Assembly (NCBI RefSeq): GCF_016755875.1
Contig: NZ_BNED01000002.1
Coordinates: 105,374-169,373, forward strand
Source: Streptomyces spororaveus
Lineage (GTDB): Bacteria > Actinomycetota > Actinomycetes > Streptomycetales > Streptomycetaceae
Length of the DNA: 64,000 nt
Reading direction: 5' to 3'
In this document: positions 10,188 to 19,664 of the stretch, one piece after another
How the letters are laid out: every line of letters starts with the position of its first letter
Position numbering within the stretch: the first letter of the stretch is position 1
Translations under genes and position numbers: made by a program
The notes under the pieces: generated by a model
The model's database searches: none
What the model was told of the DNA's origin: nothing
Seen by the model: the letters and a program-made list of their open reading frames with translations, nothing else

Positions 10188-11287
10188 CGGCGGCCTCCAA
10201 GGTGCAGGGGGCGCTTGGCGCCGGCGGCCATGCCGCTGCGGATGATCTGGGCCGAGCGCTGCTCCTGCCCTGGACGGGCTGCCGCGGCAGCTGCCCGCAG
10301 GGCTTCCTGGGCGACGGCGTCGGTGAGATGGCCTGCCGCGACAAGCCCGCCCAGGCTGTACGCGGCCCTGTTGAGCTTCTCGGTGAAGCCGGCCCCTTCC
10401 GCAACCTCGGCGCACATTGTGACCTCGGCGAGGAGGGCGGTCAGGAGGCGTGAGGTTCTGTCCTGTCCTCCGCCGGCCGCGAGGACGGCCTGTCGGGCCC
10501 GCGGGGGAACAGGGCGTGGCGCGGGAATGTGTGGAGCCGGCAGGTGACCGGTGCGCTGGAGTTCCTGGGCCAGCCACGCGGGCAGTGGAGCTGGCTGCCG
10601 GATCTTCCCCAGCGGCTTGTACGACCCCGCAGGCGTGCTCGTCCCCGGCGCGACGATGTAACCGCCGTGCGCGCGGACATCGACCTGCCATGCGAGGGCC
10701 CTCTTTCCGGATCCGGTGGAGCACTGCCACTGACGGCCGTCGGTGGCCCGGTACCAGACGTGCATGCCGCCAGAGGGCGTCCGTACACGCAGGGTTGCGT
10801 CGTCTTCGGCGGGAGAGGTCTCACCGCGGAGAGCCGCCAGTACGGCCAGGGAGTGAAAGCCTGTCCGCAGGCCTCGCAGATCGACGGCATCCCCGACTGG
10901 GATCCCCGGGAGGAGCCGGTCACGGGACGGCAGTTCACTCGCGTGCGCATCGATGTCGATGACGACCAGGTCTGCAGGCCCGCAGGCAACACCGACGCCC
11001 AGGGCTGGGTTGCTGGTCCACCAGTCCTCGATGCGGGAGTAGTCCAGGGTCGCGGCATGGAATCCGTGACACCAGCGACCGGCCTGCAGGCAAGGGCAGT
11101 CGGTGTGAGTATGGCCCGGTTCAGCACAGTCCCGGCAGTTGGCCGTGGGCGTCTTGCGACCGGGTGCGAGCGGGTGGACAGGCCAGCCGTTACTGGCACA
11201 CCACCGCGCCAGCCTCAGACCAGCGACCGAGCGCTCAGAGGTCGACTGCCCTGAGTCGCTGCGAGAAAACCGCAGCTCAGAAGGCAT
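10184..11287 (-). CDS. Bifunctional DNA primase/polymerase (prim-pol) protein
   Basis: A 367-aa protein; the ATG follows a GAGGGG site on the minus strand. The N-terminal prim-pol domain shows WPVHPLAPGRKTP, LGVGVACGPADLVVIDID (metal-binding DxD), TPSGGMHVWY and a DVRAHGGYIVAPGT motif. A helical C-terminal region follows and probably contacts the helicase. It overlaps the helicase gene by four bases, giving a primase-helicase pair like those of Streptomyces plasmids and AICE-type elements. Structured repeats lie directly upstream and could be its origin or operators. Confidence 0.93.
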   Translation of the reverse strand: MPSELRFSRSDSGQSTSERSVAGLRLARWCASNGWPVHPLAPGRKTPTANCRDCAEPGHTHTDCPCLQAGRWCHGFHAATLDYSRIEDWWTSNPALGVGVACGPADLVVIDIDAHASELPSRDRLLPGIPVGDAVDLRGLRTGFHSLAVLAALRGETSPAEDDATLRVRTPSGGMHVWYRATDGRQWQCSTGSGKRALAWQVDVRAHGGYIVAPGTSTPAGSYKPLGKIRQPAPLPAWLAQELQRTGHLPAPHIPAPRPVPPRARQAVLAAGGGQDRTSRLLTALLAEVTMCAEVAEGAGFTEKLNRAAYSLGGLVAAGHLTDAVAQEALRAAAAAARPGQEQRSAQIIRSGMAAGAKRPLHLGGRR

Positions 11288-11418
11288 GTACTTCCCCTCA
11301 CAGCGACTGAAGCGACTCAACGACGAACACAGACTAGCGAAGTCAGTCGGGAACCGTGCGCAGCGTGTCGGAGCCATCTGGCCCGGCGTGTCGCTTCCCA
11401 ACCCACCGGGAGCCGAAA

Positions 11419-11535
11419 AGCGACTGACGCGAAGACCAGAGTGACCGAACCGCTTCGGTCGCTGTGAGTCCCTCTCAAAGAACCTGCAGGTCAAGAGCCT
11501 GTAACCCTCCATGCAGCGACTGAAGCGACTGAAGC
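11419..11535 (-). repeat. Structured repeat unit 2 (iteron-like)
   Basis: Minus-strand unit: GCTTCAGTCGCTTCAGTCGCTG, a spacer of about 25 bases, CTTGACCTGCAGGTT, then AGCGACCGAAGC and a degenerate further copy. It is about 130 bp upstream of the primase gene start. An extra box AGCGACTGAAGCGACT lies nearer the gene, at 11302-11317. Confidence 0.65.
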
Positions 11536-11582
11536 TGCCTATATATGACGCACACACGCACACAGGAATGTCCTCATATACC

Positions 11583-11670
11583 GGAAGTTGAGTCGCTTCA
11601 GTCGCTGCATGGACCTCCAAACATCATCTGACCTGCGGTTTCATCGAGCGACTCAAGTAAGCGACTCAAC
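11583..11670 (+). repeat. Structured repeat unit 3 (iteron-like)
   Basis: Plus-strand unit: GAAGTTGAGTCGCTTCAGTCGCTG, spacer, CTGACCTGCGGTTTC, then two GCGACTCAA boxes. Same order of boxes as unit 4. Confidence 0.65.
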
Positions 11671-11819
11671 TCTGCAAGGTCGCTCCTCAGCCTGCGCCGC
11701 CTCGCTGGCCGCCCCCGGCCAGCGAGGCCATCGTGAGCACCACGGGCCGCGGGAAGTGGGATACGGCGACGGCAAGCAAGAGCTGTAAAAACGTGCGCGG
11801 GTCACGTGGGCGCAGTTCC

Positions 11820-11905
11820 GAAGTTGAGTCGCTTCAGTCGCTGAAGCGCAGTCCAGTGGCCCCTGACCTGCGGGTTTCCGAAGTGACTGAAGCAGCGACT
11901 GCTCA
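11820..11905 (+). repeat. Structured repeat unit 4 (iteron-like)
   Basis: Plus-strand unit: GAAGTTGAGTCGCTTCAGTCGCTG, spacer, CTGACCTGCGGGTTTC, then GAAGTGACTGAAGCAGCGACTG. It is the most distal copy upstream of the primase operon. Confidence 0.65.
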
Positions 11906-12846
11906 GTCTCGACCCAGCTTGTCACCACGCGCAGCGGGAAGTGGGCGGGGGATCCGGGTGCAGTGGCGTGCCAGGAGCCCGGTCCGGGGTCGGCCATGTC
12001 GTGGTTGGCGTACTGCCCCAGAACCGGAGGCAGGGAGAAAACCCCGGGCCGCGCAGGCTGGGCCGACCCCCTTCGGCGCGGGCCGCTGCCCTGTACCTGA
12101 CGGCCACCTCTGCCTACGTCCGTCCGCGCTGGCGGCTGCCGCCCCGCCACCGGCCTGACCTTCGCACTACCGGCCCCAGCCTGAGAAGGTTGTCCATCCA
12201 CCAGTCGCGGGCACGGCGGTTTACGGGATGCCCCCACGCAGGGCTCCTATCCTGTCAGGATCCTGAAGCCCTGCGAGGCTCTGCGCCGCCGATCGGGTAC
12301 CGATGCTTCGCCGGAACGTCCACGTCCTCGCGCAGCATCTCGTAGATGAAGCCCCACCGGCTCCAGCACCACGTGGAGCCCGATCTCACCGGAAATCCGG
12401 CAGCGCCCGAACTCGCCGGAAACGTGGCGCCCAACCACCCCGAAAAGATCCTCCCCCCCGGCCATGTGATCGCTTGGTAGGCCCGCAGAGAGGCGTAGCA
12501 GGGCGTCTCGACGGTGACGTCAGATGGGTCGCGTGAGGTGTGGAAAGGTGCAGACTGGCCGCCCCGTCCAGGACCATCGGCAGCCCGCGCTTTGGCGAGC
12601 GTGGCTGAGGCCCGGTGCCCGGCGAATCCCGGGACAGAACCACGGCCGCAGCGTGGGAAGCGGAGCCCGCCCGGAGCCCTTCGCACGTCGACCGGGCGGA
12701 CCGCCTTTGGAGGAAGTCCTGGCGCAAGCCTCAGTTAAGCCGTCGATAGACGAGCGCCCCGCGAACGGGTCGTGTGTTCGCGAACATGCGCGGCGCCTTT
12801 CGGGCACCCGTGTGTTTGTGCGGTCTGCGCGGTGTTGGTCCCGGTG
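11906..12846. other. Region without a supported gene
   Basis: Overlapping open frames on both strands but no start, ribosome binding site or family I recognise. It probably marks the decayed end of the mobile element. Confidence 0.45.
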
Positions 12847-13584
12847 CTACTGATCGGCATGTTGCGGATGGGTTTCGGAGCCAGCGGTGCTCGGGGAGGA
12901 CGACACGGCGTGGGGCTGAGCCGTTGCCGCCGGAGTCGGGGGTGTGGTCCCTGTGTAGCGGATCCACAGGAGAGCTCCTGCCAGCAGCGCAGTGCCTCCC
13001 AGCATCCAGGTCGGCGCCTCTGGCGGAAGCACACCAATTATCAAGCCGGTGAGTGCTCCCACGAGTTGCAGAGCGAGCGACTGGACGGACAGCGCGGTGG
13101 CCCGCCCCGAACTTGGGACGCGGCGGTGCAAGAGGTCCCTCTCACTCGGCCGCGCCGCGCCGAGCCCGAGGTAGACCAGGCCATAGCCGATGGCCGCGAG
13201 GACCAGCCCACTCCTGTGAACGCTGCGGTGGCGCCGAGCAGAAGCATGCCGCTCGCGCTCGCGCCGAGGCTCACCATGACCGCACGCTCGCCGCTGCCTG
13301 CAAGCCGGGCGGTCAGTGGCGCGAGGTGGCTGCCGATACCCGCGCAGATGAATCCGGCGCAGGCGAGTGCGGAAAAGGGCACCGCTCCCGATTCTGATGC
13401 GCCTGTGAGGGCCGCGGCACGGCCTGGCGTGAGCAGTTCGATCGCGGCCAGGGCGCTGCCGGCGGCCGCTGCGTTGAGGAATACCCGGCGGACCAGTGCA
13501 TCGCGGCTCCCCAACCGCAGTCCGCCCACGACAGTGGGCAGTTGCGGAAGTTGTCGCATGATCACCATGTGGTGATCGGCGAGC
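12847..13584 (-). pseudogene. Truncated, frameshifted MFS transporter
   Basis: The C-terminal half of a major facilitator transporter. The first frame gives RVFLNAAAAGSALAAIELLTPGR and further hydrophobic helices up to LLLGATAAFTGVG near 13200. One base later the next frame continues the helix (LVLAAIGYGLVYLGLGAARPSERD) into ALSVQSLALQLVGALTGLIIGVLPP. The N-terminal six helices are missing, and one frameshift divides the rest. No functional transporter can be made. Confidence 0.7.
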
Positions 13585-14060
13585 TTGCGCGTACGGCGCG
13601 GTCTCTGGCTGCCGAGGCCGGTCGGGCGGTGAGTGAGCCGGTGGTGCACGAGGTCGAGCGGATCCTCCACGCGGTCCTCGCCGATCCCGGTGTTGCCGGG
13701 CATGGTTTGGAAGGCAGGCTGGCGAAGGCTCCAGACACGGTGAGGGGTTTCACCGGCCTCGAACCGCTGCCGGGTGCCGCTGGGCTACGCCGGGCGTAGG
13801 GCGCCGCGCCGACCGGATCCGCAGGGGGGACACGTTCCGGTCCCGGAACCGGACGCGGGCAAGCGGGCTGTGAGGGCGCGCCACGAGCGGGTGGAGGCGG
13901 CCCGGACGGAGTTGGCCGAGGTGCAGGTGGTGACAGAGCGTCTGGAGGCGGCGCGGGCGGCGGGCACGGATGCGGCCGCCGGCCTGCGGGAGGCCAGTCG
14001 AGTGGCTGCGAAGGCGCGGGCGAGTACCGCTTGGGGCAGTTCAGTGCCAAGCGGGTCCTG
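13542..14060 (+). pseudogene. Decayed coiled-coil hypothetical protein
   Basis: Two frames together give a KLSHDHHVVIGELARTARSLA helix, EVERILHAVLADPG, and then an Arg/Glu/Ala-rich coiled coil (RARHERVEAARTELAEVQ, LEAARAAGTD, LREASRVAAKAR). This resembles a common Streptomyces protein of unknown function with a C-terminal coiled coil. The frame change is near 13780, and the 3' end runs into the tail of the LysR gene on the other strand. Confidence 0.5.
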
Positions 14061-14061
14061 G

Positions 14062-14937
14062 TCAGGCTGCCGGGGCGGTCAGGACGGCCTTGGCCGCCAG
14101 CCGAAGATTCCTGATCATCGGATTCGGGTCGCCCTTGCGGCTGACCAGGACGACCCGGCTCGGGGGAGCGCCCTCGACCGGGACGGTGACGAGGTTGGGA
14201 CGCAGCGAGCCACGCCGATCACCGACCGGTAGCACGGCGATCGCCCTGCCACTCGCGACGAGTTCGAGCTTGTCCTCGTAGCTCTCGATTGGCGGCACGC
14301 CAGCCCCGAGGATCCGGTAGGAAGTCCAGTCCGCGGTCTCGAACGCGCACGGAGCTGCCTCCTCTCCGGCCAGTTCTTCCGCGGTCACCGACGCGCGGTC
14401 GGCCAGGGGATGACCGCGCGGGACCACGAGCATCCGGGGCTCCTCGTACAGCGGAGTGATGACCACGTCGTTGGCGGCGAGCGGTAGCGGGGCCCGCGCG
14501 ATCAGGGCGTCGACGCGCTTGTCGGACAACGCCCCGACGTCGCGGCAGCTCAGGTACCGGGTGGCGATCTCGGCGTCCGGGTGACGGCGGCGCAGTTCCC
14601 GTACGGCGGCAGTGATCACCAGGTCTTCAACGTAGCCGATGGCGATTCGTTCGGTCTCGGCTTGTTCACGCACGGCCAGCTCGGCCTGGCGGGCGGCCTG
14701 CAGCAAGGCTTGGGCCCGGGGGAGGAACCTCTGGCCGGCCGGAGTGAGCCGGGTGCCCTGGGGTACACGGTCCAGCAGTCGTGCGCCGAGATGCTTCTCG
14801 AGCCGTTGGATCTGGCGGCTCAGCGCCGGTTGGGCCACGTGCAAGTCAGCGGCGGCCCGGCCGAAGTGCTGGTGCGCCGCCACCACGGTGAAGTAGCGCA
14901 CGAGCCGCAGTTCCAGGTCCTGTCCGAGATCGTTCAC
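14062..14937 (-). CDS. LysR family transcriptional regulator
   Basis: A 291-aa LysR protein with a GTG start. The N-terminal winged helix (LRLVRYFTVVAAHQHFGRAAADLHVAQPALSRQI) is followed by a type 2 periplasmic-binding-like effector domain. It is transcribed divergently from an NADPH:quinone-type oxidoreductase 130 bp away, the classic arrangement in which a LysR protein controls its neighbour. The effector is unknown. Confidence 0.93.
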   Translation of the reverse strand: MNDLGQDLELRLVRYFTVVAAHQHFGRAAADLHVAQPALSRQIQRLEKHLGARLLDRVPQGTRLTPAGQRFLPRAQALLQAARQAELAVREQAETERIAIGYVEDLVITAAVRELRRRHPDAEIATRYLSCRDVGALSDKRVDALIARAPLPLAANDVVITPLYEEPRMLVVPRGHPLADRASVTAEELAGEEAAPCAFETADWTSYRILGAGVPPIESYEDKLELVASGRAIAVLPVGDRRGSLRPNLVTVPVEGAPPSRVVLVSRKGDPNPMIRNLRLAAKAVLTAPAA

Positions 14938-15067
14938 CCATCCAGCGTACGCGTCATGCCGTTTCGGAATGAGCAGGTTGCCGAACCGGTCTTGGACGGC
15001 CATGCCGTCCTGGGCCTTGACTGAGGAGCAACAGGAGCAACGATTCTCTAGGAAAGCGACAGGCGCG

Positions 15068-16066
15068 ATGAAGGCGATCCAGTTCCACGAAGCGGGCGGG
15101 CCGGAAGTTTTGCAGTATGACGAGGTGACGGTTCCCGAGATCGGCCCGGGCGAGGTGCTCGTCCGGGTGCACGCGGCGGGCGTCAACCCGCCGGACTGGT
15201 ACCTGCGTGAGGGGATGAAGGTCATGCCGGCCGGGGTGAGGCCGGCGCTGGAGTTCCCCCTGATCCCCGGAACGGACATGTCGGGCGTGGTCCAGGCGGT
15301 CGCTCCGGACGTGCTGGGGTTCGCCGTCGGTGACGAGGTCTTCGGCATGCTGCGGTTCCCCGGATTCGACGGCCGGACATACGCCGAGTACGTGGCCGCG
15401 CCGGCTTCGGACCTGGCACACAAGCCAGCCGGTATCGACCACGTGCAGGCGGCTGGGGCGCCGATGGCCGTGCTTACGGCCTGGCAGTACCTGGTTGATC
15501 TCGGCCACGAGGTGCCGTCCCCTTTCATCGGCCAGGTGCACCAGCCGGTGCCGATCACGCCAGGGATGACCGTGCTGGTCAACGGAGCAGCCGGTGGAGT
15601 GGGCCACTTCGCGGTGCAGCTGGCGAAATGGAAGGGGGCACACGTAATCGCGGTGGCCTCGGGCCGGCACGAGCAGTTCCTGCGCAAGCTCGGCGTCGAT
15701 GAGTTCATCGACTACACCAGGACGCAGGCCGCGGACGTGGTCAGCGGTGTCGACCTGGTGATCGACACCGTCGGCGGCCCGGACAGCTCACGCTTCCTGA
15801 CCGTGCTCAAGCGCGGCGGCACCATGCTTCCGGTGTTCTTCGCCGAGTACGACGCGGAAGAGACGGCGAGTCTGGGCATCACAGTCTCGAACATTCAGGT
15901 GCGTTCCAACGGCCCCCAGCTCGCCGAGATCGGGCGTCTGTTCGGCGAGGGCAAGCTCCAGGTCGGGGTGGACAGCACTTACCCGCTGCCCGAGGCGGGC
16001 AGTGCACACACCCGAGCCGCGCAGGGCCACCTCCAAGGCAAGATCGTGCTGACGGTGGTCTCGTGA
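15068..16066 (+). CDS. NADP-dependent quinone oxidoreductase (MDR, zeta-crystallin-like)
   Basis: A 332-aa medium-chain dehydrogenase/reductase. The ATG opening MKAIQFHEAGGPEVLQ is the family's typical beginning. It has a GroES-like N-terminal domain (GEVLVRVHAAGVNPPDWYLR) and a Rossmann domain with VLVNGAAGGVGHFAVQLAKWKG for NADP(H) at about residues 165-190. Structural zinc cysteines are absent, as in quinone oxidoreductases. It probably reduces quinones or alpha,beta-unsaturated carbonyls. It is likely controlled by the divergent LysR gene. Confidence 0.93.
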   Translation: MKAIQFHEAGGPEVLQYDEVTVPEIGPGEVLVRVHAAGVNPPDWYLREGMKVMPAGVRPALEFPLIPGTDMSGVVQAVAPDVLGFAVGDEVFGMLRFPGFDGRTYAEYVAAPASDLAHKPAGIDHVQAAGAPMAVLTAWQYLVDLGHEVPSPFIGQVHQPVPITPGMTVLVNGAAGGVGHFAVQLAKWKGAHVIAVASGRHEQFLRKLGVDEFIDYTRTQAADVVSGVDLVIDTVGGPDSSRFLTVLKRGGTMLPVFFAEYDAEETASLGITVSNIQVRSNGPQLAEIGRLFGEGKLQVGVDSTYPLPEAGSAHTRAAQGHLQGKIVLTVVS

Positions 16067-16581
16067 TCGCCGAACTTGAGAAGGCGGTGGCGAACTGCGC
16101 CCACGCCCTGAACGGGCTGAATGTGACCGATCTGGAAGCGGCCTGACCGAAGACACCAGCGGCGGGTGCCTTCGAGTAGGCCGCCTGCGCCCCCAGCGCC
16201 CGCTTGCTGGGGCCGCGCCCATGCCGGTTGGAGGGCCTTCACTGGGGCGTTGGAGCATGGGCCACGGGGTGGCCGGGCGGCGTGGTGTTGACGCTGCTGT
16301 TCGCGCTGGTGGGGGCGGTGGAGCCTGCCGCTTGGTACTGGGCGCAGGGTCCGCCCTGGACTCTTCCTTGAGCATGTTCAAAATGAGTTGCAGGGTTCGG
16401 GTTCAGAGATTGTTGAACGTCATGGTGGCGCTCCGAACAGTGGGGCGAGCTGGCGCATGGTCAGGTTCGTTCGCCAGTAGGTCACGACCGGCAGGGCCCT
16501 CCAGTCGAAGGCTCCACGGCCAGCCGTTGCGGATGGTGTCCGCACCCTGGCGCCGCAGACCGTCACCTCGTTCTCTCATCG
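16067..16581. other. Region without a supported gene
   Basis: A 27-codon frame (16063-16146, VIAELEKAVANCAHALNG) overlaps the oxidoreductase stop as GTGA and may be the start of a lost downstream gene. Nothing else recognisable precedes the transposase remnant. Confidence 0.4.
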
Positions 16582-17001
16582 ATGCCGACTTCAGGCCCTG
16601 GTGAATCCCGGGCCCCGTGCGGCCCGCAATGGCAAGCACGGTGGCAGGCCGCCGGTCGTTACCGACGACATGCTCCGGCGGCTGAGCGGGCGGCGAGTCC
16701 GTCGCGGCCCTCCAGGTCGAGGGGTCCCCGGACCCGCCGCGCTATCCCGACGGTCATTGCCGACGGCGCCTACCTGGGCACCGGCCTGATCGTCCCGCAC
16801 CGCAAACGTGCTGGACGCCCCCTCCTGCGTGGTCAGCAGGAGGACAACGCCGAACACCGAAGGGTCCGTGCCCGCGTCGAGCACTCCTTCGCCCGCATGA
16901 AGAACTGGAAGATCCTCCGCGACTGCCGCCAGAAAGGAGACGGCCTCCACCACGCTGTCCAGGCCGTCGCCACCATGCACAACCTCGCGATGACACGGTG
17001 A
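16582..17001 (+). pseudogene. C-terminal remnant of an IS5-like (DDE_Tnp_4) transposase
   Basis: The last 85 residues carry the DDE transposase end: TVIADGAYLGTGLIVPHRK with a catalytic-type D, AEHRRVRARVEHSFARMKNWKIL with a catalytic-type E, and AVATMHNLAM. The N-terminal part of this frame does not match the family and contains no domain, so most of the transposase is missing. Confidence 0.7.
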
Positions 17002-17057
17002 ACAAACAGGTCCACTCACACACAGACCTGCCCGCACCCAACCTTCCGCAACAACCT

Positions 17058-17477
17058 TTAGCTCTCCCCGGCCGCGAGTACCTGCTCCAGCAGCGCGCCG
17101 AGCTGGTCGAGTTGGGCCTCTGCGAGGGGAGCGAGTGAGCGGTCCACCTCGGCGGCGACCCGGCGCTCGCCCTCCTGCCGGATCTCTTCGCCATGCGGGG
17201 TGAGGGCGTGCCGGACCGCCCGGCCGGGGCCCGGGACGCGTTCGATGAGGCCGCGGGCCGCCATCCGGGCGGCGAGGGTGCCGAACGCCTGGTCGGTCTG
17301 GAAGGTGAGCTGGGCCAGGTCGTGCAGTGAGGCGTCCGGGTGTGCATGCAGATGGCGGAGGGTGTCCCACTGCGCAAGGGAGACGCCGAGCGGGGCCAGG
17401 GTGGCGGTCAGCGCGCGGTGGTGGCGGTTCTGGAGGCGCTTCACGGCGAGCGCGACCTGCTGCGGGGTCCGGGTCAC
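17058..17477 (-). CDS. MarR family transcriptional regulator
   Basis: A 139-aa winged-helix protein with a GTG start: LQNRHHRALTATLAPLGVSLAQWDTLRHL, then LAQLTFQTDQAFGTLAARMAARGLIERVPGPGRAVRHALTPHG (the wing), and a C-terminal dimerisation helix. It is divergent from the alpha/beta-hydrolase gene with about 100 bp between them, and the regulator probably controls that gene. The ligand is unknown. Confidence 0.93.
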   Translation of the reverse strand: MTRTPQQVALAVKRLQNRHHRALTATLAPLGVSLAQWDTLRHLHAHPDASLHDLAQLTFQTDQAFGTLAARMAARGLIERVPGPGRAVRHALTPHGEEIRQEGERRVAAEVDRSLAPLAEAQLDQLGALLEQVLAAGES

Positions 17478-17581
17478 GGGATTCAGGCTAGCGCAAACCA
17501 GCCCACTGATCTAAGGTTGCTTATATAAGCCTGTTGATTAGTGAGCCCCGACGCGGCCGCAGTTATCCCCCTGGAGACCCC

Positions 17582-18340
17582 ATGAACGCCACCGCCCCCG
17601 TCCCGTTCACCGTCAAGGAGACCGGCTCCGGCCGCCCCGTCCTGCTGCTGCACGGCGGCGCCGGGCCCGCCTCCATGCGGCCGTTCGCCGCGCTCCTGGC
17701 CGAGCGCCAGGACGCCCGGGTACTGCTCCCCACCCATCCCGGCTTCGACGGCACCCAACGCCCCGCCACCCTGGACGGCATCCGCGCGCTGGCCGCTGCG
17801 TACACCGCGCTGCTGGCCGAGCGCGGGCTGACCGGGGTCACCGTGGTGGGAAACTCGATCGGCGGCTGGATCGCCGCCGAGATGGGCCTGCTGGACGATG
17901 GGCGGATCGCCGCCTGCGTCATCCTCAACGGCGTCGGGATCACCGTGCCCGGCCACCCGCTCGCCGACTTCTTCGCGCTCCGCCCCGACGAGGTGGCCGC
18001 GCTCTCCTTCCACGACCCGGCCCGCTCCCCACTCGCCGCCGCCGACCGGTTCACCCAGGCCCAGCGCGCCACGATGGCCGCCAACCGCGAGACACTGTCG
18101 ACGTACGCGGGCCGGGAGATGGCCGACCCGACGCTGGCCGGGCGGCTGGCGGCGACCCGCGTGCCCACCCTGGTGGCTTGGGGCACCGCCGACCGGATCG
18201 CCTCGCTGGGCTACGGCGAGGCGTACGCAGCCGCCATCCCCGGCGCCGTCTTCCGACCGCTGGCCGACACCGGACACCTCCCGCAACTGGAGACGCCGGA
18301 GACGGTGCTCGCAGCCGTCGCGGAGTTCACCACGCCCTAG
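17582..18340 (+). CDS. Alpha/beta-fold hydrolase
   Basis: A 252-aa hydrolase. PVLLLHGGAGPASM forms the oxyanion loop. The nucleophile is Ser in GNSIGGW (about residue 90), the acid is Asp in WGTADRIA, and the base is His in DTGHLPQLETPE. The ATG follows a GGAG site. The stop TAG lies inside a CTAG that is also the junction with an IS481 remnant. The substrate is unknown; context suggests detoxification under MarR control. Confidence 0.92.
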   Translation: MNATAPVPFTVKETGSGRPVLLLHGGAGPASMRPFAALLAERQDARVLLPTHPGFDGTQRPATLDGIRALAAAYTALLAERGLTGVTVVGNSIGGWIAAEMGLLDDGRIAACVILNGVGITVPGHPLADFFALRPDEVAALSFHDPARSPLAAADRFTQAQRATMAANRETLSTYAGREMADPTLAGRLAATRVPTLVAWGTADRIASLGYGEAYAAAIPGAVFRPLADTGHLPQLETPETVLAAVAEFTTP

Positions 18341-18590
18341 GTGTATTGACCCGCAGCGTTGTTCACGCGGCTGATGGGTGGGTGCCCGCCCAGTGCGGTG
18401 TGGCAGCGGTGGTGGTTGTAGGCCTCGGCATCGAAGCCGGGCGGGCGACCGCCTCGGTGGCCTCGCCGCAGGCGGTGGCCGATCTGGTCGGACGGCTGCG
18501 GGATAACCGCGCGGATGCCCTGGCCTCGCAGGTGGTTGCGGATGGCGCGTGTGGAGTAGGCGCGGTCGGCCCGGGCCGCGTGCCGCGGGC
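18337..18590 (-). mobile_element. Fused remnants of IS481 and IS5 transposases
   Basis: On the minus strand one frame reads an IS5-type piece (RAVIPQPSDQIGHRLRRG, GGRPPGFDAEAY) and passes directly into the IS481 C-terminus (YNHHRCHTALGGHPPISRV). The IS5 part closely resembles the copy at 54995-55906. The IS481 end TGTATTGACC abuts CCTAGG, which contains the stop codon of the preceding hydrolase gene. Both transposases are mostly deleted. Confidence 0.72.
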
Positions 18591-18832
18591 AGGTCACCCG
18601 ACCGGCAGCGTGAACTGGGCGGGAGGGTGTTCCCCTGAGGGTGGTGCGGGCTGCAGGCGCGCGGGGGTTGACGTCCCGCGTGCGTGGACCTCTCGTCGCC
18701 CTGCCACCGCGCCATGCGCGAGACCGCACCGCCCGCCGTGAGGCGGGAGGCGTAGCCGGTTGGGGGAGTTTGCCGCACGCCCCCCGCTGTACCTGTGGTC
18801 GCCGTTCGGACCCGGGGCTGCCGTGGTGTCGG

Positions 18833-19159
18833 TTAGTTCCGCTGTGGTGTCCGGGTCGTAGGCGGGTCGTCGGTGAAGAGAGCGAGAAGCCCCGCGAGGT
18901 CGCGGCCCGCCTCGGCGGGGTGGCGGAACTGTGCCCCAGGGCTGATGCGGTAGTGGTTGCGGCGCCCCCGGCGTACCCGGGTGAGGTACCCCTCCTGCTC
19001 CAGGTCCGCGACGATCGCCTGGACGGTCCGTTCGGTGAGTAGGCAGGTCTCGGCGACCTCCCGCAGGCGTACTTCGGGGTCGCGTGAGAGGGCGAGCAGG
19101 ACGCGGGCGTGGCTGGTCAGGAACGTCCACGACCCGCCGGGAAGTCCTTCGGCGCGCAT
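18833..19159 (-). CDS. Winged helix-turn-helix transcriptional regulator
   Basis: A 108-aa protein of ArsR/MarR-like wHTH type: SHARVLLALSRDPEVRLREVAETCLLTERTVQAIVADLEQEGYLTRVRRGRRNHYRI, with helix-turn-helix followed by a basic wing. It is divergent from the STAS gene 125 bp away. An AT-rich stretch before the start (19165-19205) probably holds promoters. Target unknown. Confidence 0.88.
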   Translation of the reverse strand: MRAEGLPGGSWTFLTSHARVLLALSRDPEVRLREVAETCLLTERTVQAIVADLEQEGYLTRVRRGRRNHYRISPGAQFRHPAEAGRDLAGLLALFTDDPPTTRTPQRN

Positions 19160-19284
19160 GTCTTCAGCATGCGTCCGTTTTGTGTATACGTCCTGTTTTT
19201 CACGTATTTCTTGACGTATGTTGGATGGTTGCCGACGATGCTGGTGGAAGCAGAAACAGCCCCAGGAGGTGTGGGGAGGCAGCG

Positions 19285-19638
19285 ATGAGCGGGACCGTTC
19301 AGGACGAGCGCCCCGACCTACCGGTAACAGCCGGCCTGGAGGTCGGGGTGACCCCCGGCCCGCTGCCCGGGACGGTCCGAGTCGTGGTGAGCAGCGAGAT
19401 CGACTTCGACAACGCCACGTTCCTCAACGAGGCCCTCCTGGCCGCCTTCTTCTCCCACCGCGCCACCCTCCTTGTGGACCTGGAGCGGGTGACCTTCTGC
19501 GACTGCGCCGGCCTGAACACCCTCCTGACCGCCCGACACGCGGCCCTTCAGTCCGGACGCAGCCTGCACATCACAGCGGAAGGCCGCCGGGTCGAACGGC
19601 TCCTGAACCTCACCGCCACCCGCTCACTCTTCACCTGA
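19285..19638 (+). CDS. STAS domain anti-sigma factor antagonist
   Basis: A 117-aa STAS protein preceded by GGGGAGG. Residues 30-110 contain the fold, with the phosphorylatable-site region VTFCDCAGLNTLLTARHAA. The conserved Ser of SpoIIAA-type sites (DSxGL) is replaced by Cys (DCAGL). This occurs in some Streptomyces paralogues and would prevent ordinary kinase control. The role is partner-switching control of a sigma factor. Confidence 0.9.
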   Translation: MSGTVQDERPDLPVTAGLEVGVTPGPLPGTVRVVVSSEIDFDNATFLNEALLAAFFSHRATLLVDLERVTFCDCAGLNTLLTARHAALQSGRSLHITAEGRRVERLLNLTATRSLFT

Positions 19639-19664
19639 GCACGCGCGAAAGCAGGCGAACGCTG

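Noticed and set aside
10190..10730. N-terminal extension of the P4 helicase frame
   Set aside because: It overlaps the end of prim-pol in another frame; GTG 10187 in a GTGA overlap is the natural start.
6797..12846. Complete plasmid or AICE with integrase and transfer genes
   Set aside because: No integrase, excisionase, transfer or att repeat was found; only the replication module and repeats remain.
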